Shown here: piece after piece, positions 11,102 to 21,860 of the stretch | Position numbering within the stretch: the first letter of the stretch is position 1 | Layout of the letters: each line of letters opens with the position of its first letter | NCBI RefSeq assembly: GCF_026210795.1 | Contig: NC_089437.1 | Location: 4,650,001 to 4,714,000, forward strand | DNA length: 64,000 nucleotides | From: Rhizophagus irregularis | Taxonomy: Eukaryota; Glomeromycota; Glomeromycetes; Glomerales; Glomeraceae | Direction: 5' to 3' | Notes under the pieces: generated by a model | The model's database searches: none | What the model saw: only the letters and a program-made list of their open reading frames with translations | Told to the model about the DNA's origin: nothing | Made by a program: the position numbers and the translations under genes

Positions 11102-14100
11102 ATGGATATATTACAAGATAATAATATTTTTAATATTGCTACTACTACTTCTGCTGCTTCTGCTGCTTCTACTTTAGCTCTTTTTTCTCTTTCTACTCAA
11201 AGTTCATCTACTCCTAGTTCTCCTAGTTCTTTTACGCATGAATATGATACTTCAAATTATTTTTCTCGTCTTCCAAATGAAACTATTTTTAATATACTCG
11301 CTTTTGTTATAACTAATCAAAATACAGTAAAGTCTCCAACAACGGTATATTCGCCACATAAACAACTTTCCATACTTTCACAAGTTAACCGATTATTTTA
11401 TAAAATAGCAAATGATGCACTATTATGGCAAATAACCTTTGAAGCAAAATTTGATTCTGAAGCTATTATTAGAGCTGGGATAACCGATAATAATTTAATT
11501 GGAGATAGCGTTAGCGTTTTTAATGGCACAGAAAGCGAAGGTGAAGGTGAAAGTATATCTTCTCAAGTACAAAACTCTTCTAGTTTTGTAAAGTTACAAA
11601 CCGGTAGAAATGTATGGAAAGAATTGTATAAAGAACGTCAAATTTCATTAAATAAAATTAAAAATTACGTTAAACCCCCTTTACCTTCACCTTTCGTTTC
11701 CAGTAGTGATGATGATGGTGAAACTGATGACTTTAGTACAATTGTACATCTGGATGATTTTATGGAACTTCATTTTGATGATGAAAACGAGATTAATAAT
11801 GATAGTGATAATAATACTAACAACGTTGATAGCTCAACATTAGATTCAACTGATCAAGTTGATGACATTGTTGACGATCAACTATTTGACTTTGATGTTG
11901 AATTTAATTTTATAGGTAACGAGAAAGACGGAGCACGAACGGAAGAAATGGAACGAGATAACATAGATTTTACCTTTGAAGATGGTGAGGAACTCGAAAA
12001 CAGCACTCTGGTAGATATGACGTTTACCGCCATAAAAGATGATGATGTAAAGGAAGATATCGTAGAAGAAGGTTCTATTAAAGAAGATACCATGAAAGAA
12101 AATACTGTAAAAGAAAATACTGTAAAAGAAGATACCGTAAAAGAAGATACCGTAAAAGAAGATACCGTAAAAGAAGGTACTATAAAAGAAGATATTGTAA
12201 AAGAAGATATTGTAAAAGAAGATATCGAAAACGTAGATATCGAAAACGTAGATATCGTAAACATAGATATCGTAAGCGAAAATATATTTAAAGAAGACAC
12301 TAAAGATGAAGAACTTCTAAGAGAAAATGTAACAAAATTCGAAGATAATTTTGGAATGGATAACCCTTCAGTTATTAATGTTAATGGTGTGTCTCAAGAC
12401 CTTGATTTTGTAAGTGAAGATTTAATCAAATTTGATGATCCTGAATTTGATTCCATATTTGCTTCAGATGCTATTGAGTCAGATAATTTTATTATTGATA
12501 CTCAAGCCTCTAACGCTATGGAAAATATTGAAAATATTGATAATGATATACAACATAATGAAGTGTTAGTTAAAGATACTAATAATTCTGCTAAAGAGGT
12601 TGATCATGTTGCTCAGGCCCAAGATTTTTCAAATCCGGAAATTAATGGTGATTTAAATGTAACTCTGCAAGATTATGATGAATCATCTAAATTACTGGAT
12701 GATGATGAAGAGTCTTTTAAATTGCCTGATGATGAAGAATCATCATCTAAATTACATGAAGGTATACCTCAAATACAGAATTATGGAGAATCTTCAACTA
12801 TATTTCAAAAACCACAGGAAATTTCCTCGTCTAAACTGTCGGATAATGTTTATACAGAATCAATAGATGATGATCTACCTGATTTTGACGAAAATGAGGA
12901 ATCACAAGATTATGAAGATAATCAAAACATAACTAATTTAATAGATTACGATGAAGGATTATCCCAATTACAGGATTTCGACGGGAATGGAGCGTCAATT
13001 AATTTGCAAGATTTCAATGTTACCCAGGTAGAGAGTTCCTCAAAAGAAATTATTAATGAACAAGAAATTGATTTACCTGATTATGAAGAAGACGATGGCG
13101 GTGACGAAATTACTAATCTACCTAATTATGATATAAAAACTAATCTACAGAATGAAACCACCGTTAATGATGAATTGAATTATGTAGACGAGGAAGTGGG
13201 ATTGTTTGATGTAAATATCACAGAAATCAATATCGAGAACGCTATTGAGAACAATATTGAGCAACAAAATGGTCTTCCTAATGGAGATGCCATTATTGAA
13301 AATGAAAATGATGAATCGCCGGATCATGAAATAAATAATGATGAAAGTAATCTTCCGAATCATGATGAAAATGATGATATAATGATTCCACAAGATCATG
13401 AAAGTGAAATCGAAGAGATGGATGATATGTTTGATAATTATGATAATGATAATGAAGTGTTTGATTTATTCGTAAATGATAATATTCTAAATCGAATAAG
13501 AACGCGAAGGAAGATTCAACAGAATAATGATCCTGAATTATTAAAGATTTTAAACATTATCTGGAAAATTTGTCAAGAGAATGATGGAATGAATAGTGAA
13601 GTACTATTAGGAGCAAATGTTAAAGAATTGGCAGTGAGCTTAATTAAATCATTAGATAAAATGGAAGATCAAATACAATGTCTATCTATTGCTTTACAAA
13701 TTCTCTCAATATTAATTTCTTGGCATCCCGAACTTACGATCGATTTGAATAAAAATAAATCATTATGGAGGACCATTCATTATGCAATGATTAACGTTGA
13801 TATGTTTTTTCCAGAATTAGAGAACACAGGGTATAAACAATTAATTCTTCCGGCATCCGCAGGGTCGGCAATACACATCTTTTTCCACACGAACTTTTTT
13901 AATTTATCGAATCCGAGTGAATTTTTTGATGAATATGTACCTCCACCTCAACTTATACCGGATTCTAATGTTTTCAATAATGTTTACAACAAATCAGAAT
14001 TGGGACCCGAAGAAACAATAATTCAACCATTTGGTGAAGATTTTAGCGGGAAATGGTGTGGATATTATTTATATTATATATCTAATCAACCATCACCAAT

Positions 14101-14425
14101 GAGGGAATCAGCGATGGACATTACATCATTAGAATTCTCTCCATCTGAACCGGGTAAAGTATATTATTTAAATCATATTGATTATAATCCCGTTCGTGTT
14201 ACTGATAAGGTAGTAAAAGAATTTTCGGGTAGTGGATCTGATAAGCATGGTGAGTTTGTAATTAAACATGGAATTATTACAGAGAAAGGGAATGTAAATT
14301 TTGTAAAAACATATAAGGGTAAACATAGTTGGATTTATGATGGTATTTTATTACCTGTTGGAATTTGTGGAAGATGGGGAAATTCTTCACAGTGGCATGG
14401 TAATTTCTGGATTTGGAAAAGATAA
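11102..14425 (+). CDS. Large acidic F-box protein
   Basis: Single-exon 1107-aa protein. Residues ~53-115 form an F-box: YFSRLPNETIFNILAFV, then LSILSQVNRLFYKIANDALL and WQITFEAKF, so it probably binds Skp1 in an SCF ubiquitin ligase. Residues ~195-800 are very acidic and apparently disordered, rich in Asp, Glu and Asn. They include a degenerate five-residue KED(T/I)V repeat (~316-398) and several copies of LPDYDE/LQDYDE-like phrases. About residues 820-930 are helical. From about 980 to the end a conserved domain begins GKWCGYYLYYISNQPSPMRE and finishes YDGILLPVGICGRWG...GNFWIWKR, with Trp and Gly spacing that suggests a beta-barrel substrate-recognition domain, as at the C-termini of other fungal F-box proteins. 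The substrate is unknown. The N-terminal Ala/Ser-rich tract is low complexity. Confidence 0.85.
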   Translation: MDILQDNNIFNIATTTSAASAASTLALFSLSTQSSSTPSSPSSFTHEYDTSNYFSRLPNETIFNILAFVITNQNTVKSPTTVYSPHKQLSILSQVNRLFYKIANDALLWQITFEAKFDSEAIIRAGITDNNLIGDSVSVFNGTESEGEGESISSQVQNSSSFVKLQTGRNVWKELYKERQISLNKIKNYVKPPLPSPFVSSSDDDGETDDFSTIVHLDDFMELHFDDENEINNDSDNNTNNVDSSTLDSTDQVDDIVDDQLFDFDVEFNFIGNEKDGARTEEMERDNIDFTFEDGEELENSTLVDMTFTAIKDDDVKEDIVEEGSIKEDTMKENTVKENTVKEDTVKEDTVKEDTVKEGTIKEDIVKEDIVKEDIENVDIENVDIVNIDIVSENIFKEDTKDEELLRENVTKFEDNFGMDNPSVINVNGVSQDLDFVSEDLIKFDDPEFDSIFASDAIESDNFIIDTQASNAMENIENIDNDIQHNEVLVKDTNNSAKEVDHVAQAQDFSNPEINGDLNVTLQDYDESSKLLDDDEESFKLPDDEESSSKLHEGIPQIQNYGESSTIFQKPQEISSSKLSDNVYTESIDDDLPDFDENEESQDYEDNQNITNLIDYDEGLSQLQDFDGNGASINLQDFNVTQVESSSKEIINEQEIDLPDYEEDDGGDEITNLPNYDIKTNLQNETTVNDELNYVDEEVGLFDVNITEINIENAIENNIEQQNGLPNGDAIIENENDESPDHEINNDESNLPNHDENDDIMIPQDHESEIEEMDDMFDNYDNDNEVFDLFVNDNILNRIRTRRKIQQNNDPELLKILNIIWKICQENDGMNSEVLLGANVKELAVSLIKSLDKMEDQIQCLSIALQILSILISWHPELTIDLNKNKSLWRTIHYAMINVDMFFPELENTGYKQLILPASAGSAIHIFFHTNFFNLSNPSEFFDEYVPPPQLIPDSNVFNNVYNKSELGPEETIIQPFGEDFSGKWCGYYLYYISNQPSPMRESAMDITSLEFSPSEPGKVYYLNHIDYNPVRVTDKVVKEFSGSGSDKHGEFVIKHGIITEKGNVNFVKTYKGKHSWIYDGILLPVGICGRWGNSSQWHGNFWIWKR
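12040..12300 (+). repeat. In-frame 15-nt tandem repeat encoding KEDTV/KEDIV
   Basis: A minisatellite inside the F-box gene. The unit GTAAAAGAAGATACC and close variants recur about a dozen times, three of them identical near 12126-12170, then drift to GATATCGAAAACGTA. The 15-base period keeps frame, so copy-number changes would lengthen or shorten the acidic linker without disrupting the protein. Confidence 0.8.
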
Positions 14426-15018
14426 ATAAATAAATAAAATAATAGTATCAAAATTATCAAAATTTTTAGATATTTTTTATATTTTTAGAAATGTGTTCAA
14501 ACTTCAAACCAATTCAATTTTAGATGAATGAATGAAAACAAATTTGAAATTATTATAATATTTATAATATAATAATACTATTGTACTTTGCATGCATATA
14601 TAAATCCTTTTTAATAATAAAATGTATATTTATTTAGTTACCCGGTTGGGTTAATATGCATACGCCGATCATTTTACTCTCAACAAGTTTAGAGTCCCGT
14701 TTATTAAAAATTTATTTAGGTATTAATCATTTAATATATACTAATATACAAAGTATTAATGCGGAAACTTCTTAGGACGCATTATCAAGTTAAACAACGA
14801 GATTTATAAGTTTATATTAAAGTAATATTAAAGGAGAAATTAATTTGACATGTGATGCGATAATTTTGATGGGTGTTATAATAACATCTATTGGTTAAAT
14901 TGTAAAACTTCTTTCCCGCGGGTAAAAATATATATATGTATGTGTTATTTTCGTATTTTCGCAAACTAAAAGTTTTTTCTTTCGTATAATATTTTTTTCT
15001 TTATTTTTTTTTAACAAT
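14426..15018. other. Intergenic spacer
   Basis: AT-rich region between two same-strand genes. The 3' flank of the F-box gene begins with an ATAA-rich run. No RNA gene or clear repeat was found. Confidence 0.45.
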
Positions 15019-17845
15019 ATGGCCCATATTGATAAACGCGTTCCTAATAAAAAACAAAATATTCAAAGTTTATCACAAAATAACTTGTGTCACAAACAGT
15101 CGCGTTACCCGGAAATTCAAAAACAAACATGGGATACTTACACCGTCAGAGGTACTTATTAATTTAAGTGACGGTTTAAATGTTTCTTTTTCATGTTTTA
15201 TAGTACTTTATTTATTAAATTATTTGTGTAGACCTCGAGATACTTTCGGATATAATAACTTTAGCTACGTACACTTCACGTAGTTTAACAGAAATAACAC
15301 CATTCTCGTATATGTCATTGTTTAGAGCTTATGATGTTGTATTATCTACAAGAAGAATTGACGCTAAAATTGATACAGTTTATTATCAATTTTTATTAAA
15401 ATTATCTTTAGTACCTGGAAATAATTGGGGTGAAAAATTTGAAAATTCTATCAAGGTACGACCAAAATTAATTGATTTACAATTTTGAAGAGACTATGAG
15501 AGTATTAATTGATCATGATTGATTAATACTCATTTAGTCATGTTTCCTTGATTTATAGGATCTCGGATTAAAATCAGATATTGAACAGCGTAGTTTGATA
15601 TTTAATAAATCTGATGGATCTGAATCAGATTACACTATAGAGAGTAATATTTCTTTGTCTTCATTGGATCATGGTATAGAAAATACTAGTTTTGATAATG
15701 ACATTAATTTTAAAGCAAATGAAATTGCTTTAGAACAAAACTATGATAATGTTGAAGAGGTACGTTTTGCGATTAGAGGGTGCCTTTTTACCAATTTCAT
15801 GTATTCACTTTAAAAATTAAATACTAATTTAATAATGATAATTTAGAGTTTTGAGTCGTCAACAAAGGTTTTTTCTCAGAGTAGAATATCAAATACTATT
15901 GATTATAAGAAACGATCACCTATGAGAAAAGATTTTTTTAATATTGAAGGAAGTAGTAAATCTGAAGTCACGCTTAAGGTAAGTCAAAAGCACATTAGAA
16001 CACTATTTAAATATTTTATCGAGAATTGAAAAAATTAAAGTATTGAATTTATTAATAGAATTCATTTCTCAATTTTTCACCAATAATTACCGATCCCTAT
16101 AAATTTATGACAAAATTTTTCGAAATGAATATACTAAACCAATTTTAATTCTATTTAAGGGAGATTATTCGATACTGGAAAAGAATGCATTGAATGGTCC
16201 TATATCGAATAATAATAATAATAATAATAACAATAACACAACATTCTTTGTCTCGGATGATGGGGAAGATGATGATCTTCAAGAAATGGAAAGATTAAAA
16301 GAAAAATTACGAATATGTTTTAAAGAATGGAGCAAGTAGGTTTAAGGTCGAATAAGTTTCTTTTTTGAATTTGACATATGAAAATATATTTTTAATTCTC
16401 CCTTTTTGTTTAGGTTTACAATAAAAATTCGAGCATTTCGTGCAAAAGGAATCAGACAGTGGAAATTAGCTATAAATTTTCATCAAAAAAATTTACTAAA
16501 AAGTTATTTTCATAAATTGAAAAATAATTATCAAAAACAATTAGTAAATAAAAAATTATCGGATGAGAAATGTAAAGAACTTGTTATGAGAAAATATTTA
16601 ATCAAGTGGTATCATCGTAAGCAATATGGTAAAGTAAAGAAATCTATTTTTGTCCATATTTATTAAATTAATAATAATAATTGTTTTTTTTTCTAGTTTC
16701 TTATATTGAAGAACAAGTGATACTTATTGGACAAAGGAATTTGTTAAAGCGTCACTTTGAAAGATGGCTTTGCCGGTTAGTTATTTATTTTTTGTTTTCG
16801 TACTCTTTTTAATAAAAATAAAGTCATAATTCTTTTATCTTTTTTTAAGGATACAACATATTGATAATCATGTTCAGTTAGCTAAAAGACATAAAAATCA
16901 ATGTTGTGGAAGATTACTTAATAAATTTTTCACAAAATGGTCATCAAAATATAAAACAAAAACAAAAAATAAAGAAATCTTAATTGAAAATTTTAAAATA
17001 TGGAGATTAAAATTCATTTATAATTTATTAAATGGGGCTAATCAAGATGCATTATTATCTAAATATTTTAATATGTGGAGAATATCCTTTTATTATTTCA
17101 ATGTGACTTGGTTGTTAAAGAACCTATAAGGATTTATTACCTTTGACTTTTTTTTTTAATTACGATAATTATTTTGATAAATTAGATAAATTAATATCTA
17201 GTTCACAAAAATATAATTATATTGAAGAAGGTACTGAAGACACTTTGGCACAAAGAGTTTTTGATAAATGGAGAGATCGGTATAATAATAATATTTCATT
17301 AGCGGAAATGGCCGAAGTAAATTATCATTATTTTCAATTTTTTTTTTCTTCTGAAGTTGCACTTTCAAATCAATTAATTTTTTTTTTTATTATTAGGATG
17401 ATTATAATACGAAATTAATAAAAAATGCTTTTATACATTGGAAAAGAGCAAATGGGAAAAGGCAAAAAATTATTAAAGAAATCGATATGCAACTTAAAAA
17501 CCGATATTTTGTTGAATGGTATAGCAAGTAAGATTGATTTTTTTTTTCGCATTAATTAGACAAGATAATCGTTTTAATATTTGAGATATTGAAATTGAAT
17601 TTTTTTTTAAGGTGCTTACAGAAGTGGAAACAAAAATATAGGCAGAGGGAATTGGCAATTAAAGTTCTGCGAGGTATTTATTTATTTCCTAAAGTTTATA
17701 ATCTGTCACTTTTTTTTAATTATTGAATTTATGTTGTACAGAATGGCGTAGTTGGACGGCAAAAACGCGTAGGAAAAAAATTGGGCAAACCAACCGAGAA
17801 TTGGTAAAGCCAAAACAAAAGTCATGTAGTAAAAATAAAAATTGA
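15019..17845 (+). CDS. SFI1: SFI1-like centrin-binding repeat protein
   Basis: Twelve exons: 15019-15151, 15232-15455, 15559-15759, 15847-15978, 16160-16335, 16414-16628, 16697-16775, 16850-17110, 17202-17316, 17397-17527, 17612-17673, 17742-17845. They keep phase throughout and give 610 aa. The first ~290 residues are non-repetitive and acidic to Asn-rich. The rest is a series of helical units each centred on a Trp in a leucine/basic setting: FHKLKNNYQKQL, YLIKWYHRKQYG, LKRHFERWLCR, LLNKFFTKWSSK, LLSKYFNMWRIS, RVFDKWRDRYNN, AFIHWKRANGK, RYFVEWYSK. This is the A-x7-LL-x3-F/L-x2-W-K/R pattern of Sfi1, the centrin-binding filament of the spindle-pole-body half-bridge and of centrioles. The join between exons 8 and 9 uses a weak GTTGTT donor and is uncertain. 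The protein is shorter than yeast Sfi1 (~950 aa). Confidence 0.8.
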
Positions 17846-18858
17846 ATTTTTATTTTATTATATAAAAAATACTGAAAAAATTTTTTTTTTAATAACTGTT
17901 TAACAATTAAGTGTGACTGAAAAAAGAACATTCATATTTTTATAGAATCTTTTTTTAGATTTTTCAAAAAGAATGTTCATTTATTAGATTTAAGGGATAG
18001 AGCATGTCATTTTTGAAAAATGATGTGTTATTAAACATGTAAAATTTAACACTAACAATTTTTTTTTCTTAATGTATAAATTTTATTTTTTAAAAAAAAG
18101 TTCTTTTTTAACTACCTTTGGATAGATACTGTTATGTATAATTGTATATAATTCTAATAGATAGATAAAATTAAAAACTAATGAAAAAAACCTTTAAAAG
18201 CCAAGGTAAAGTTGTTTAACAGGTCCAAGTATTTTTTTATAATAATATTACTAATTTCAATTTACTTTGGCTAAAGTGCCTAAATTTTATTCTGAAATTA
18301 CAACATAAATCTTGTTTTTTAAAGGCAATTCTTCAATCTAAGCCAGCTCTTAATTGCATTTCTTTTATCCAGACTGTGGCCACATACAGCTATTTCCACC
18401 ATAAAAATGTTTATAATAATAATTCTTATTTTATGTAACTTTTTTAAGAGATTCATCACTGCCAAATTTTTATGAAAAATCAATTAAATGATCAGATTAT
18501 ATGTAGTAAAAAATTATTAAAATTTATTATAAATTGTTGATTCTTGCTACCATATTTTTCCAAAATTAGTAATCTTCTGAAATTAAACATTCCTACCAAC
18601 TTTTTGAATTTTGATAAAAAGATTTTTATATAAAATACTAGTAAAAAACTTCTAAAATTAAGTATCTTTTCAAGTTTTTTAACCAAAATTCTTGTAAAAA
18701 AGGAGTGACTAATTTTGGAAAAATATGGTATCTGTAACTAGTAAAATAAATTGTTGATTCTTCCTATATTTGTGCTATGTTTCTCTAAAATAGATATATT
18801 AGAGACAAAGTTCTTCTCAAAAAAGTAAAAAGTTTCTTACTTTTCTTTATAAAATAGT

Positions 18859-19156
18859 AGGACCCCGGATATCTAATATAAAGGTCATAATGGCCTTTTG
18901 GCCAAAAACACCCCTTTTTGCTAAAACTCAAAAAATCGTTTTTTGTAAATATCTCAGCATCCAGTAATTCAATTTTAATGAACTTTTTTTTTATTTTGTA
19001 GCCCTCATTTAGCTCTACAATTTAAAAAAAAGTTCATCAAAATTGGACCACTGGATGCCGAGATATTTACAAAAAACGATTTTTTGAGACCCTGAAAAAT
19101 GGGCCAATCTGCCGAAAGTGTGACTTATGACCTGTTTTGGAGATATCCGGGGTCCT
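18859..19156. mobile_element. hAT-like MITE, AGGACCCCG family, with perfect 8-bp TSD
   Basis: A 298-bp non-coding foldback element with ends AGGACCCCGGATATCT and AGATATCCGGGGTCCT. AAAATAGT flanks it on both sides (18851-18858 and 19157-19164). Inside, a second inverted pair (AAAAAATCGTTTTTTGTAAA near 18929 with its complement near 19067) makes most of the element palindromic. The matching place in paralogous copy 2 (about 24478-24500) lacks it, so this is a genuine insertion. An 8-bp duplication is the hAT superfamily habit; the terminal bases are not the commonest hAT ends, so the assignment is tentative. Confidence 0.85.
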
Positions 19157-20070
19157 AAAATAGTAATACTATAAATCCATATTGAGAGCCAACTAAAACT
19201 TGTAAAAATTCATGTTATGAGATAATAATTAAAACTTAAAAAAATTGACTTAATTGATATTAATCCTAAATTTTATAAAAAAGAAACTTTTAAATATATT
19301 AATTTAAATAGTCTTAAGTTTTTTAAATATAGTGATTATATCATACCTATTCTTTCAGTTACTCTCATTAGTACTTTAAATATAACAGACCAAGATTTTC
19401 TTATTATGTGTTATTTATTATCTAATAATAAAAGTAAAGATCTTCTAAGTATTTTGTTATACTTACTATATATGTTATATTTATGTTTTTTCTTCTATTT
19501 GTAATTGTTATTTGCTGCAATTTATTTACAATATTTTATATTTTGATATAAAAAAAAAGTTTTTGTATAATAGTGATTTTTAATATTTTATATATAATAA
19601 AAATAAAACAAAATAAAAAAAATAAAAAATCTTTAGATAATTCCTAATATTTTTTGTATATAATTAAAATAAAAAAAAAGTCAAGAAAAATAAATCAAGA
19701 ATAAATTTATATTCAATAAAATAGTAAAGAAGATTCAATTTCTAAAAAGTAGTAATAAACATACAATTATATAAATAAGAAAGTAATTGTAAAATAAATG
19801 AAGTTCTCAAGAAATTTTTGCATTAAGATAGATTTTCTATAAATAATATTTTTATATTTAAAATAGGTATAGTTTTTATTTGTAATTTAATTCTATAGAT
19901 TTTTATATGATTTTTTTATTAAAGACAACTTTAAAAAACCCAATTCTTAAATTATTTAAGATAAACTTAAATTATTTATTAATGAACTTAAAAAAAGAAA
20001 TATACTTTTAAATATATTATTTATAATGAATCAACCTGTTAAGAATTTATTTCTGCATTTATATTTTATA

Positions 20071-20622
20071 CCGTATAGCGCTGCCTACAGTACCTCCCTA
20101 ATAAAGTATCCCCCTTAAGTAATACTGGGTATTATTCAAAACCAAATGCTAATATTCTTGAATAGTACTCCAGTACTAATCGAGTACTCAAGGTCAGAAT
20201 TAGCATATAAATGATAATTCTGGTAAAAATTCTGACATGATTAGTATCCCCCTCCCTATACAGTACACTGGTAAAAAAATGATTTATCCTACACATATCT
20301 TACACATATTGGGTACTTAAAATGTAGAAAATCATACACAAATAATACACATATCATACACATATCGGGTACTAATATATATATCATACATATATCAGGT
20401 ACCTGATAGGTATACTATATATATAAGTACCCGATATGTGTATAATATGTGTATTATTTGTGTATGATTTTCTACATTTTAAATACCCGATATATGTAAG
20501 ATATGTGTAAGATATGTGTAGGATAGACCATTTTTTTACCAGTGATACCCTCCTGGTACTATTTAAATAGTACTTGGGTACTAATTAAATAGTACCATGG
20601 CACTGTAGGCAGCGCTATACAG
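20071..20622. mobile_element. TIR element with GTATAGCGCTGCC ends, TA flanks
   Basis: The ends CCGTATAGCGCTGCCTACAG and CTGTAGGCAGCGCTATACAG form ~22-bp inverted repeats with one or two mismatches, flanked by TA on both sides (20069-20070, 20623-20624). It is non-coding. A second palindromic element occupies its middle. The corresponding site in paralogous copy 2 (near 25672) lacks it. A TA duplication suggests the Tc1/mariner superfamily. A degenerate relative lies at 1971-2236. Confidence 0.8.
20266..20544. mobile_element. Nested palindromic MITE with CACTGGTAAAAAAATG ends
   Basis: Nearly the whole 279 bp folds back on itself: CACTGGTAAAAAAATG at the left pairs with its complement at the right, and the interior repeats TACACATATC and GGGTACT motifs around a central ATATAT. 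It sits inside the 20071-20622 element. The related copy at 1971-2236 lacks it at the equivalent point, supporting a later nested insertion, probably at a TA. Confidence 0.7.
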
Positions 20623-20820
20623 TAACTACAGCTATAAAATGTATCTAATCAATAAAAGAAAATTTTCAACTCAAATCATAATTCTATTAACTTTGCTGCT
20701 TATATTAAGAATATAATGGCATTAATTACAGAAATTAAAAAAAAAAATTTTAAGACTAAAATATTATGCAAATACATAAAACTACAAAGGTTAAAAAATT
20801 ATTATATAGTATATTATTTA

Positions 20821-21860
20821 TAGAGTTCCGAATGGGTCAGGTCAGGTCAGGTTAATTGATAAACCTGACCTGAAATTTTTTTTCAGGTCAGGTCAGGTCA
20901 GGTTATATCAGGTTGTCTGTTTGACCTGACCTGACCTGAAACCTGAAAAATTTCAGGACTATCTTTATTAAAGTATTAAAAAAAAACGGTACAAAACTTT
21001 TTTTTTTTAATATAATATTATGAAAAAAAACGTTTTTGCAACGTTTTTTATTAAAATATTGAAAAAAAATATTGCAAAACGTTTTTTTTAATATAACATT
21101 ATGAAAAAAATGTTTTTGTAACGTTATTATTGAAATATCAAAAAAAAAAACGTTACGAAACATTTTTTTAATATAATATTATGAAAAAACGTTTTCGCAA
21201 CGTTTTTTCTCAAAATATTGCGATTCAACATTTTTATATTAAAATCATATAAAAAAGTGAATCCCAATACTGCAATTCACTTTTTTATATTGATTTTGTA
21301 TAAAAAAAGTGAGTTGCGGTATTGCGATTCACTTTTTTATATAGATTCTATATAAAAAAAGTGAGTTGCGGTATTGCGATTCACTTTTTTATATAGATTC
21401 TATATAAAAAAAGTGAGTTGCGGTATTGCGATTCACTTTTTTTATATAGAATTAATATAAAAAAGTGAATCGCAATATCGCAACTCACTTTTATTATATA
21501 AAATCAATATAAAAAAGTGAATCGCAATACCGCAACTCACTTTTTTTATATAGAATCTATATAAAAAAGTGAATCGCAATACCGCAACTCACTTTTTTTA
21601 TATAGAATCTATATAAAAAAGTGAATCGCAATACTGCAACTCCCTTTTTTTATACAAAATCAATATAAAAAAGTGAATGGCAATACTGCAACTCACTTTT
21701 AATATATAGTAGAATCAATAGTTTCAGGTCAACAGGTCAATCAGGTCAGGTCAATCTTCATACCTGACCTGAATTTTTTTTAAAAATCTCATACCTGACC
21801 TGAATTTCAGGTCAGGTCAGGTCAGGTTACCTGAATTTGGCTGACCTGTTCGGAGCTCTA
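20821..21860. mobile_element. hAT-like element with TCAGGTCAGG subterminal repeats and perfect 8-bp TSD
   Basis: A 1040-bp element with ends TAGAGTTCCGAA and TTCGGAGCTCTA, and ATTATTTA on both sides (20813-20820, 21861-21868). Subterminal regions are packed with TCAGG/CCTGA copies in both orientations, the sort of clustered motif hAT transposases bind. Inside are ~70-bp repeats with AACGTTTTTT motifs (20960-21210) and an array of 52-bp palindromes. There is no transposase, so it is non-autonomous. TAGAG ends plus an 8-bp duplication fit hAT. Confidence 0.85.
21241..21712. repeat. Mirror-arranged array of ~52-bp palindromic units
   Basis: About nine units of the form AAAAAGTGA(G/A)T...CACTTTTT plus an ATATAGATTCTATAT linker. 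The left four read GTTGCGGTATTGCGATTC or a variant; the right five read its complement, GAATCGCAATACCGCAAC. The orientation flips near 21450, so the array is one large hairpin as well as a row of small ones. A decayed relative with the same unit lies at 53858-54060. Confidence 0.85.

Noticed and set aside
11878-12300. 140-codon minus-strand frame rich in Ser/Phe/Thr
   Set aside because: Mirror of the 15-nt repeat in the F-box gene; the open frame is a by-product of the tandem repeat.
21241-21712. Regularly spaced palindromic units, superficially like a CRISPR array
   Set aside because: The spacing sequences are also repeats, orientation flips midway, the units lie inside a TIR element with an 8-bp duplication, and the surroundings are eukaryotic with no cas genes.
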